Made by a program: the position numbers and the translations under genes
NCBI RefSeq assembly: GCF_001028135.1
Contig: NZ_LDNM01000038.1
Span: 1-64,000 of the forward strand
Length of the DNA: 64,000 bases
Reading direction: 5' to 3'
Source of the DNA: Xenorhabdus griffiniae
Lineage (GTDB): Bacteria; Pseudomonadota; Gammaproteobacteria; Enterobacterales; Enterobacteriaceae
Notes under the pieces: model-generated
Databases searched by the model: none
What the model was told of the DNA's origin: nothing
What the model saw: only the letters and a program-made list of their open reading frames with translations
In this document: positions 37,388 through 44,853 of the stretch, piece by piece
Numbering within the stretch: position 1 is the first letter of the stretch
How the letters are laid out: each line of letters starts with the position of its first letter

Positions 37388-37538
37388 TTATTTATTTTAC
37401 GATTAATTGTTTATTCACAGGATTACGTCCTTACCATATTGGTCATTCATTTATTAGGCTATTAGCAATAATCTGATTAGACTTCTATTTTTTATTTCTG
37501 ATAGCCTAAAAAACCACCATGATACTTATTTGATCATG

Positions 37539-37973
37539 TTATGATAAGAATGTTTTTTGCTCAGATTCCCTTCGCATACGCAAAGCTGCTAACGCTCTCC
37601 CATCGGCACGATCCCATTTCACAAACTCTTTTGCTGCACCTTGGTAATCACCGGTATTCAATTTTTTCAATAATGTTGAATGAGCAAAATTACCGATCCC
37701 TAAATTGAAAATAAATGAGCATAAAGCATCAAATTGCCCTTGTGTTAGAGATACCTTAACTAACTGCTGAATGGCGGCATAAACAGGGATAAGATCTTGA
37801 TGTAAATATCCCTCAGCCTGTTGCGTAGTTATCACTTGTCCAGGCTCTACTCCTTTTGTATGACCATATCCAATTGTCCACGGTGCTGCTCCAGTGGCAG
37901 GATCTGGGTATGCTTTCAATTTCAAGCCTTCATAGCTTTTAAGTTTATTAATACCATTTTCACTGATCTTCAT
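37539..37973 (-). CDS. Phage-type lysozyme (GH24)
   Basis: A 144-aa glycoside hydrolase family 24 endolysin that cleaves the N-acetylmuramic-acid to N-acetylglucosamine bond. The catalytic Glu15 is in LKSYEGLKLKAYPDPATGAAPWTIGYGHT, with the usual Asp and Thr following. It has no signal or signal-anchor-release segment, so export would need a holin, a secretion system or lysis. It is a lone lysozyme, near an amidase and a small membrane-protein remnant in the same orientation. Confidence 0.9.
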   Translation of the reverse strand: MKISENGINKLKSYEGLKLKAYPDPATGAAPWTIGYGHTKGVEPGQVITTQQAEGYLHQDLIPVYAAIQQLVKVSLTQGQFDALCSFIFNLGIGNFAHSTLLKKLNTGDYQGAAKEFVKWDRADGRALAALRMRRESEQKTFLS

Positions 37974-38189
37974 TCATTTTCCCCGCTACCAGATTGAGCA
38001 CCAAGATTATTTTGGTCTAAAAAACAACCCAGAAATCAAGTTTAGATGAAAAAACAACCAGCAATGCTACAATTATACTCGGTGATAAAATCTCCACCAA
38101 AAAACAAATAAAAAAATTAGTTAAATATCAATAAATTATTATTTTATACAAAAATTTTTTAATTTTTAAAAATTACTTTAATGAATATC
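37974..38189. other. AT-rich spacer upstream of the lysozyme gene
   Basis: No gene seen. It should include the lysozyme promoter on the minus strand. The bases at 38090-38190 are nearly all A and T. Confidence 0.45.
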
Positions 38190-38217
38190 TTGACTCTTTT
38201 GCTTTTGAGCATAAAAT
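38190..38217 (+). promoter_or_regulatory. Promoter of a small plus-strand transcript
   Basis: TTGACT (38190-38195), a 16-base spacer and TAAAAT (38212-38217) make a good sigma-70 promoter. It points at the 24-codon ORF at 38281. Confidence 0.5.
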
Positions 38218-38280
38218 CTTTCTCAGAATTTAGATTTTCGTGAAGTAAATCACAATTTATAACCGTCAAAGGAAATCATC

Positions 38281-38355
38281 ATGAAATCTGTAAAATCTTT
38301 CCTCTCAAATGTACACTGCGTTGTTATCCGGTTATCAGCAACTCGTTTTATGTAA
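38281..38355 (+). CDS. Candidate 24-residue small protein
   Basis: ATG at 38281 follows GGAAA at suitable spacing and encodes MKSVKSFLSNVHCVVIRLSA then TRFM: a basic, partly hydrophobic peptide with no family known to me. A promoter lies 64 bases upstream of the start codon and a hairpin ends 46 bases after the stop, so a complete short transcript of about 180 nt can be drawn. It could be a small membrane peptide, a leader, or an incidental ORF in a small RNA. Confidence 0.4.
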   Translation: MKSVKSFLSNVHCVVIRLSATRFM

Positions 38356-38372
38356 GAGCTGCTACAATATAA

Positions 38373-38401
38373 AAATAAGCCAGTCAAAAACTGACTTATT
38401 T
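38373..38401 (+). terminator. Hairpin closing the small transcript
   Basis: AAATAAG/CTTATTT and CAGT/ACTG pair with one mismatch and a 5-base loop. The T tract is short, so it is a moderate terminator and works on either strand. Confidence 0.5.
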
Positions 38402-38456
38402 GTCGTCGTTACAGCCTTAAGGCAAGTGCTTTCTTGTCTATTTCATTATTGACACG

Positions 38457-38654
38457 CTATTCATTGAAGAACTTCTGTTCCGAAAGATTAGTCTTATAAG
38501 ACTCATAAATTTCAAGGTGTAATACTGCGGCAAGGCAACATCCCCCAGTAACTTTGATAATAGCTAAGTCACTGAGGATGTTATCAGGTGAGAGAACAGC
38601 CAACAAAGCAGCAACCTGTAAAATCAAAATGAAGGTATAGAGTTCATGGAATTT
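38457..38654 (-). pseudogene. 5'-truncated small membrane protein behind the amidase gene
   Basis: On the minus strand a frame of 65 codons reads KFHELYTFILILQVAALLAV, then LSPDNILSDLAIIKVTGGCC, LAAVLHLEIYESYKTNLSEQ and KFFNE before TAG. There are two hydrophobic segments and a charged tail, so it looks like a real two-helix membrane protein. There is no ATG; the first usable start is TTG at 38627. The frame begins 15 bases from repeat copy 3, which separates it from the amidase gene, so the repeat or an associated deletion probably removed the true start. It could be a holin or an immunity partner for the amidase; this is inference. Confidence 0.45.
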
Positions 38655-38668
38655 CTATGCTGACTGGC

Positions 38669-38773
38669 TTGCAATGTTCAACTTCAAGATGCGTGTTATA
38701 TTTCCCCGCGCCGCAGGGAAATATAAGGCCTCGCGTCGCCTTGCGGATTGCAACCTGAAGTTTATTGAGTATA
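38669..38773. repeat. 105-bp palindromic interspersed repeat, copy 3
   Basis: Aligned on AACTTCAAGATGCGTGTTAT and CGTCGCCTTGCGGATTGCAA with the same 105-base span as copies 1 and 2. The right end keeps GTATA; the left end is degraded (no TATAC). It lies 12 bases beyond the amidase stop. Confidence 0.8.
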
Positions 38774-38785
38774 TTTCATCAGAAA

Positions 38786-39559
38786 TCAGAATTTATTATC
38801 ACAGTATTTTTCAACCAAGGCATATAAAATGGCGATGGTTTCTATATCTGGTACACCATCATAATGTGACGAACGGAAGTGCATTTGAAATGCTTTCAAT
38901 AAAGATTGAAAATTTTCTTTTTTTTCTGCCCCTGTGATGTCATAACCATAACGCTTAAACTTTTCTAAAATCTTGGTGACATCAGGCAGGCAATGCCCGA
39001 ATTGTTCAATATATTTTTGCTTAGTTTCTTCGTCATACCATGCTCCAACTCCCGCATCATAGAGTTCTTTCCACGGAAAAGAGGGGCCTGGATCGGTTTT
39101 TCTTTGCCATGCAATATCTGAATGCCCTACAACATGAGTCGGTTTAATATCCGGGTAACGTTGTAATATATTGATGGCTAACTCTTTGATTGCTGCAATT
39201 TGCTCAGGGTGATAAGGAGGGAAAGTGAAAACGCCACCATCATCACTGGCCTCATTCACAATCTCAATACCTATGGATGTATCATTCAACCCTTCTCGCC
39301 CATCCCAATAACTTATTCCTGCATGCCAGGCCCTTTCAAGTTCATCAACCAAATTGAATATGTGAATTTTATCAAATCCAGCCGCTTGGTAAGTTGGATC
39401 ATCTGGGTTTGGAACCAGGTAGTGAGCACTGACAAGTTCCCCGGTCAGCGCCTGAATAGATTTCTCAAAGTTCAAAGCAGTGTAGTGCATAACTAAGAAG
39501 CGGGAACGTCTGTTAAAACTTTTGGTTGAACGATATGAATTATAATCAATTTTATACAT
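38786..39559 (-). CDS. N-acetylmuramoyl-L-alanine amidase (AmiD-like, Amidase_2)
   Basis: A 257-aa zinc amidase that removes the peptide stem from muramic acid. Likely zinc and catalytic residues are H25 (VMHYTALN), E99 (GIEIV), H146 (VVGHSD), K154 and D156 (RKTDPGPSFPW), with the same 10-residue H-D spacing as E. coli AmiD. A small C-terminal helical module (~200-257) resembles a peptidoglycan-binding domain. Unlike AmiD it has no lipoprotein signal, so it is cytoplasmic unless released or secreted. It sits upstream of the truncated membrane protein and the lysozyme in one orientation. Confidence 0.88.
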   Translation of the reverse strand: MYKIDYNSYRSTKSFNRRSRFLVMHYTALNFEKSIQALTGELVSAHYLVPNPDDPTYQAAGFDKIHIFNLVDELERAWHAGISYWDGREGLNDTSIGIEIVNEASDDGGVFTFPPYHPEQIAAIKELAINILQRYPDIKPTHVVGHSDIAWQRKTDPGPSFPWKELYDAGVGAWYDEETKQKYIEQFGHCLPDVTKILEKFKRYGYDITGAEKKENFQSLLKAFQMHFRSSHYDGVPDIETIAILYALVEKYCDNKF

Positions 39560-39777
39560 TATTGTGCCCCTTTATTTGGTTTTGCTATGTAACACTGTAA
39601 GTATTAAATCACCTCCAATCCGTTGTTGCCAACAGCATAAAAGGAACAAACATAGCAATAAAGGTATTTGTTTAGTTATTTTTGGAACATCGTGAAGAGG
39701 CAGATGGAAAAATGGTGAGGATATGGACATACCGTCGTGATAATCGATATGCCCACGATCAGGAATATTAAAGGAAA

Positions 39778-40044
39778 TTATGGCTCAATTTCAATATCTG
39801 TCAGTGGATAACAGCTACAGGGTAAAATTTCCCCTTCATTAACAAATGCCAGTGGCTTACAAGGATATCCAACCTTGCCCTTCACCAGGCGAACACGACA
39901 AGAACCGCAATACCCTTGCCGACATTGGTATTCAAGCTGAACTTTGCCATGTTCCAGTGCTTCCAACAAATTGTCGTGCAAACCTGAAGAGTAATGGATA
40001 TATAACCCCTGCCGTGACGGCAGGGTGACTTTGTAATCAGCCAT
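39778..40044 (-). CDS. yfaE: 2Fe-2S ferredoxin YfaE, radical maintenance for NrdB
   Basis: An 88-aa plant-type ferredoxin. Cys ligands are in CRQGYCGSCRVRLVKG with the fourth in LPCSC. YfaE supplies electrons to repair the diferric-tyrosyl radical cofactor of NrdB. The ATG at 40044 is one base after the nrdB stop, so they are co-translated; a longer open frame upstream is only nrdB antiphase. Gene order nrdA-nrdB-yfaE is as in E. coli. Confidence 0.93.
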   Translation of the reverse strand: MADYKVTLPSRQGLYIHYSSGLHDNLLEALEHGKVQLEYQCRQGYCGSCRVRLVKGKVGYPCKPLAFVNEGEILPCSCYPLTDIEIEP

Positions 40045-40045
40045 A

Positions 40046-41176
40046 TCAGAGTTCGAAACCGCTGAGATCCTCAGTATTGACTTCCGAATCAATCTGACCA
40101 ACCAGGTAAGAGCTGACTTCGACTTCCTGTGGAGCCACTTGGACATTATCAGAAACCAGCCATGAATTGATCCAGGGGATCGGATTAGAGCGGGTTTCAA
40201 ACGGTAATTTCAAGCCCACTGCCTGCATACGAATATTGGTGATATATTCAACATACTGGCACAGAATATCTTTGTTCAGGCCGATCATAGATCCATCTTT
40301 AAACAAATAATCAGCCCACTCTTTTTCCTGCTCTGCTGCCAGCACAAACAGATCGTAGCACTGTTGTTCACACTCTTTGGCAATTTCCGCCATTTCAGGA
40401 TCATCCTGACCGGAGCGTAACAGGTTCAACATGTGCTGTGTTCCCGTTAAATGCAATGCTTCATCACGAGCAATCAGTTTGATAATTTTGGCGTTACCTT
40501 CCATTAATTCACGTTCAGCAAAAGCAAATGAGCACGCAAAACTGACATAGAAGCGGATGGCCTCCAGAGCATTAACACTCATCAAGCATAAGTAAAGTTG
40601 CTTTTTCAATTCACGTAGATTAATGGTAATAGTTTTGCCCGCAACATCATGCGTTCCTTCACCGAACAGATGATAATAGTGAGTCATCTCGATCAGATCA
40701 TCGTAATACGCGGAAATGTCTTTGGCGCGTTTTAAAATCTCTTCGTTCTCCACAATATCATCAAATACGATGGAAGGATCGTTCACGATATTACGGATAA
40801 TATGTGTGTAAGAACGCGAGTGGATCGTTTCTGAAAACGACCACGTTTCAACCCAGGTTTCCAATTCAGGAATGGAAATCAATGGCAGAAAAGCCACATT
40901 CGGGCTACGGCCCTGAATGGAATCCAATAACGTCTGATATTTTAGGTTGCTAATGAAAATATGTTTTTCATGATCCGGCAATGCGTTATAGTCAATGCGA
41001 TCACGGGCAACATCCACTTCTTCTGGACGCCAGAAGAAGGAGAGTTGTTTTTCAATCAACTTCTCAAAAATAGGATATTTTTGCTGATCAAAACGCGCCA
41101 CATTAACAGACTGACCGAAAAACATCGGTTCTTGTAGCTGATCATTTTTTACTTGTGAAAAAGTGGTATAGGACAT
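40046..41176 (-). CDS. nrdB: Ribonucleotide reductase class Ia, beta subunit
   Basis: A 376-aa diiron protein that holds the tyrosyl radical for NrdA. Iron ligands are in YLADHEKH-type helices ([49 protein letters not shown], with the radical Tyr in SYTHI, and [32 protein letters not shown]). The C-terminal tail binding NrdA is [11 protein letters not shown]. It lies 12 bases after nrdA. Confidence 0.97.
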   Translation of the reverse strand: MSYTTFSQVKNDQLQEPMFFGQSVNVARFDQQKYPIFEKLIEKQLSFFWRPEEVDVARDRIDYNALPDHEKHIFISNLKYQTLLDSIQGRSPNVAFLPLISIPELETWVETWSFSETIHSRSYTHIIRNIVNDPSIVFDDIVENEEILKRAKDISAYYDDLIEMTHYYHLFGEGTHDVAGKTITINLRELKKQLYLCLMSVNALEAIRFYVSFACSFAFAERELMEGNAKIIKLIARDEALHLTGTQHMLNLLRSGQDDPEMAEIAKECEQQCYDLFVLAAEQEKEWADYLFKDGSMIGLNKDILCQYVEYITNIRMQAVGLKLPFETRSNPIPWINSWLVSDNVQVAPQEVEVSSYLVGQIDSEVNTEDLSGFEL

Positions 41177-41188
41177 AGTTTCCTCAAA

Positions 41189-43480
41189 TTAAATCTTACA
41201 CGCGCCGCCTTCACAATCGGAATCTGCTGACTCAACGACTTCTTCCAGATCACCTTGAACGTCTTCTGCCCCATCACGGGTGTTGTGGTAATACAATGTT
41301 TTCACACCATATTTGTAAGCGAGCAGCAAATCTTTCAGCAATTGGTTCATCGGAACCTTGCCATTAGGGAAACGCGCCGGATCATAGTTCGTATTGGCAG
41401 AAATCGACTGATCGATAAATTTCTGCATGATCCCTACTAACTGTAGGTAACCATCGTTGCTCGGCATTTGCCACAGCAGCTCGTAAGCACCTTTCAGAAG
41501 CTCGTAATCTGGTACAACCTGACGCAAGATACCGTCTTTGGATGCTTTTACACTGATATAACCACGCGGTGGTTCAATGCCATTGGTCGCATTAGAAATC
41601 TGCGAAGAAGTCTCTGATGGCATCAATGCAGACAAAGTTGAGTTACGCAAGCCATATTGTTGAATGTCACGGCGCAGAGCTTCCCAATCCATGTGCAAAG
41701 GTTCGCTGGTCAGGGTATCCAGTGTCTTTTTATAAGTATCAATCGGCAAAATACCTTGTGCATAAGTGGTTTCACCAAACCACGGACAAGTACCTTTCTC
41801 TTTCGCCAATTCGTTTGACGCTTTTAACAGATAATACTGCATCGCTTCAAATGTTTTGTGAGTCAGGTTGTTAGCGCTGCTATCAGAATAACGTACACCG
41901 TGTTTCGCCAGATAATAAGCGAAGTTAATTACGCCAATCCCCAGCGTTCGACGCCCCATTGAGCCTTGTTTTGCAGCGACAATCGGATAATCCTGATAAT
42001 CCAGCAAGGAATCCAGCGCACGAACGGCCAACTCCGATAACGCTTCCAATTCACTCAGATTTTCGATGGCTCCCAAGTTGAAAGCAGACAACGTGCACAG
42101 CGCAATTTCACCATTTTCATCGTTAATATTGTCCAGCGGTTTAGTTGGCAGTGCAATTTCCAGGCACAGGTTCGATTGACGCACAGGTGCAATAGCCGGA
42201 TTAAACGGGCTGTGAGTATTGCAGTGGTCTACGTTTTGGATGTAAATACGGCCTGTTGAGGCGCGCTCCTGCATCATCAAAGAGAACAATTCAACTGCTT
42301 TAATGCTCTCTTTACGGATACTGCTGTCATTTTCATACTGCGTGTACAGGCGCTCAAATTCTTCCTGATCTTCAAAGAATGCATCGTACAATCCCGGAAC
42401 ATCAGACGGGCTGAACAGAGAAATGTCTCCGCCTTTAATCAGGCGCTCATACATCAGTTTGTTAACTTGTACACCGTAGTCCATGTGACGAACACGGTTA
42501 CCCTCAACACCACGGTTGTTCTTCAGTACCAGCAAGCTTTCAACTTCCAGATGCCAAAGCGGATAGAACAGGGTTGCTGCACCGCCACGCACACCACCCT
42601 GAGAACACGATTTCACCGCCGTCTGGAAATGTTTGTAGAATGGGATGCAACCTGTGTGGAACGCTTCACCATCACGGATTGGGCTACCCAATGCACGGAT
42701 GCGCCCCGCATTTATGCCTATGCCGGCACGCTGGGAAACATATTTAACAATCGCGCTGGATGTCGCATTGATAGAATCCAGGCTGTCACCACACTCAATC
42801 AGGACACAAGAGCTAAATTGGCGAGTGGGAGTGCGAACTCCCGCCATGATTGGCGTTGGCAGCGAAATTTTAAAGGTAGACACCGCATCATAGAAACGAC
42901 GGATATAGTCCAACCGCGTTTCTTTTGGATAAGAGGAAAACAGGCATGCAGCAACCAGCATGTAGAGGAACTGGGCACTTTCGTAAATCTCACCAGTTAC
43001 ACGATTTTGTACTAAATACTTCCCTTCCAGCTGCTTGACCGCTGCATAAGAGAAATTCATATCACGCAAATGATCAATAAAACTATCCATTTGCTCAAAT
43101 TCTTCTTTGGAATAGTCTTCCAGCAAATGTTTGTCGTATTTACCCAGGTTAACCATTTTTACGATATGGTCATACAGCGCAGGTGGCTCAAACTGACCAT
43201 AAGCTTTTTTACGCAGGTGGAAAATAGCCAAGCGTGCCGCCAGATACTGATAATCAGGAGCATCACCGGAGATCAGGTCAGCCGCAGCTTTAATCATGGT
43301 TTCATGGATATCCGATGTCTTGATGCCATCGTAAAATTGAATCTGGGAACGCAGTTCTACTTGTGACACTGAGACATTTTTCAGACCTTCAGCAGCCCAG
43401 GCAACAACCCGGTGAATTTTATCAAGATCAATTTGTTCTTTATGTCCATCACGTTTGGTAACTAGCAGACTCTGGTTCAT
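41189..43480 (-). CDS. nrdA: Ribonucleotide reductase class Ia, alpha subunit
   Basis: A 763-aa catalytic subunit that reduces ribonucleoside diphosphates. An ATP cone begins the chain (MNQSLLVTKRDGHKEQIDLDKIHRVVAWAAEGL). Active-site regions are PTPIMAGVRTPTRQFSSCVLIECGDSL, SNLCLEIALP and the C-terminal redox pair CEGGACKI. The start at 43480 matches E. coli; the open frame extends 36 codons further upstream with no homology. It heads the nrdA-nrdB-yfaE operon, with an NrdR box and a DnaA box upstream. Confidence 0.97.
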   Translation of the reverse strand: MNQSLLVTKRDGHKEQIDLDKIHRVVAWAAEGLKNVSVSQVELRSQIQFYDGIKTSDIHETMIKAAADLISGDAPDYQYLAARLAIFHLRKKAYGQFEPPALYDHIVKMVNLGKYDKHLLEDYSKEEFEQMDSFIDHLRDMNFSYAAVKQLEGKYLVQNRVTGEIYESAQFLYMLVAACLFSSYPKETRLDYIRRFYDAVSTFKISLPTPIMAGVRTPTRQFSSCVLIECGDSLDSINATSSAIVKYVSQRAGIGINAGRIRALGSPIRDGEAFHTGCIPFYKHFQTAVKSCSQGGVRGGAATLFYPLWHLEVESLLVLKNNRGVEGNRVRHMDYGVQVNKLMYERLIKGGDISLFSPSDVPGLYDAFFEDQEEFERLYTQYENDSSIRKESIKAVELFSLMMQERASTGRIYIQNVDHCNTHSPFNPAIAPVRQSNLCLEIALPTKPLDNINDENGEIALCTLSAFNLGAIENLSELEALSELAVRALDSLLDYQDYPIVAAKQGSMGRRTLGIGVINFAYYLAKHGVRYSDSSANNLTHKTFEAMQYYLLKASNELAKEKGTCPWFGETTYAQGILPIDTYKKTLDTLTSEPLHMDWEALRRDIQQYGLRNSTLSALMPSETSSQISNATNGIEPPRGYISVKASKDGILRQVVPDYELLKGAYELLWQMPSNDGYLQLVGIMQKFIDQSISANTNYDPARFPNGKVPMNQLLKDLLLAYKYGVKTLYYHNTRDGAEDVQGDLEEVVESADSDCEGGACKI

Positions 43481-43672
43481 GGGGAAATACACCTTCTCTC
43501 TTTTCGTATCCCGCCTATATTGTTCCTTGACCTCTTGACAGCACGATGCCCCCAAGATGGCTGATCGCCAGTTGGGGCTTAACTGCAATTCACTATTGTT
43601 TTGCGACTGCTTATTGCGACTTACTACTACATACTGACTACATCACAAGTTGCTACTACAAGATGACAAGAA

Positions 43673-43688
43673 ACACAATATATAGGGG
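43673..43688 (-). promoter_or_regulatory. NrdR box upstream of nrdA
   Basis: ACACAATATATAGGGG closely fits the NrdR consensus acaCwAtATaTwGtgt. A poorer partner may lie at 43707-43722, at slightly the wrong spacing. It implies dATP-responsive repression of nrdAB. Confidence 0.7.
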
Positions 43689-43758
43689 GTAATTAAAACG
43701 GTAATAACAAGATAATGTTATTTTCGAGTTTTATCAAGTGTACAAGATCGAGAAGTTT

Positions 43759-43767
43759 TGTGGATAA
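43759..43767 (-). promoter_or_regulatory. DnaA box upstream of nrdA
   Basis: TGTGGATAA, the exact complement of the TTATCCACA DnaA box. DnaA binding near nrdAB links dNTP supply to replication in E. coli. The rest of 43481-43909 has no gene. Confidence 0.6.
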
Positions 43768-43909
43768 CTTGAGGATTAATTTTGGCAAAAAGCCGATAAC
43801 CTGCGTAGTTACTTGATGTTACTTTCATAAGGCTATCGGCGAAACAGGGAAAATAAAATCTTAAAAATAATATTTAGTTGCTGTTTTATTAATCCCTTAA
43901 CAGTCTTTG

Positions 43910-44644
43910 TCAGACAGATCGAGTGTGCAGCATATAATTCACGTCTACATTATATCCAAGTCGAAATTTGTCTGTTAACGGATTGTAATGTAATCCAATA
44001 ATATGTTGCTCTTTCAGAACAGTCTTATCTATCCAACTGATCAGTTCAGAAGGGCGAATAAACTTTTTCGCATCATGTGTTCCTTTTGGCACCATGTTCA
44101 ATATATATTCAGCGCCAACAACGGCCATCAACCAGGCTTTTCGATTGCGGTTAATCGTTGAAAAGAAAACATGACCACCAGGTTTGACTAATTTAGCACA
44201 GGCATGCACTACAGACTCTGGATCGGGTACATGTTCAAGCATTTCCAGGCAAGTCACAACATCATAAGCATGTTGGTGTTGTTCTGCGTGACTTTCTACC
44301 GTTTCCTGAACATAAGAAACGGAAACGCCGGATTCCAATGCATGTAAACGGGCAACTTGTAGGGGTTCAAAACCCATATCCAACCCTGTCACTTCCGCAC
44401 CTTCACGCGCCATGCTTTCCGACAAGATACCGCCGCCACATCCAACATCCAGCACTTTTTTGCCAAACAGGCCATCAGCATGCTGCAAAATGTAGTTCAG
44501 ACGCAGTGGATTGATACGGTGCAATGGCTTGAATTCACCTTCAAGATCCCACCAACGAGAAGCAACGGCTTCAAATTTTTCGATTTCCTGCTGATCCACA
44601 TTGGCATGGGATTGAATGTGTGAATCGGGAGTTTTGACGTTCAT
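43910..44644 (-). CDS. ubiG: Ubiquinone biosynthesis O-methyltransferase
   Basis: A 244-aa SAM-dependent enzyme that carries out both O-methylations of ubiquinone synthesis. It has [38 protein letters not shown], the SAM motif [27 protein letters not shown] and the C-terminal [21 protein letters not shown]. The start at 44644 is the family one; the open frame runs 20 codons further through a 15-bp repeat. It is divergent from gyrA, as in E. coli. Confidence 0.95.
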   Translation of the reverse strand: MNVKTPDSHIQSHANVDQQEIEKFEAVASRWWDLEGEFKPLHRINPLRLNYILQHADGLFGKKVLDVGCGGGILSESMAREGAEVTGLDMGFEPLQVARLHALESGVSVSYVQETVESHAEQHQHAYDVVTCLEMLEHVPDPESVVHACAKLVKPGGHVFFSTINRNRKAWLMAVVGAEYILNMVPKGTHDAKKFIRPSELISWIDKTVLKEQHIIGLHYNPLTDKFRLGYNVDVNYMLHTRSV

Positions 44645-44669
44645 CAGCAATATCGCTCCTAGAAACTGC

Positions 44670-44706
44670 TTCACAGCAAACTGGTTCACAGCAAACTGGT
44701 TCACAG
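44670..44706. repeat. 15-bp tandem repeat between ubiG and gyrA
   Basis: TTCACAGCAAACTGG occurs twice in tandem with a third partial copy (TTCACAG). It lies in the shared upstream region of two divergent genes and may alter spacing of the ubiG promoter. Confidence 0.85.
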
Positions 44707-44853
44707 AAAATGTAACAGTATTATGGGGATGTGTGATAGGAAACTATTATACATGCCTTAATCTTGAAATACCCGTGTCAGATTTTTATAAAACTGTCAT
44801 TTTGTGGTATAATTCTAAGCCTTTGAATTCGGAGTATGAGGGACAGTGGCTCC

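Noticed and set aside
34849..39780. Prophage or integrative element with att duplication at tRNA-Pro
   Set aside because: I found no second copy of the tRNA 3' end and no integrase in the interval, so only a variable island is claimed.
42467..43015. A 182-codon open frame antisense to nrdA
   Set aside because: It lies entirely opposite a highly conserved gene, has no recognisable domain or SD, and its openness follows from nrdA codon use.
43793..43840. A long-looped inverted repeat (GCCGATA/TATCGGC) upstream of nrdA
   Set aside because: The loop is about 28 bases with one mismatch and no T tract; function cannot be supported.
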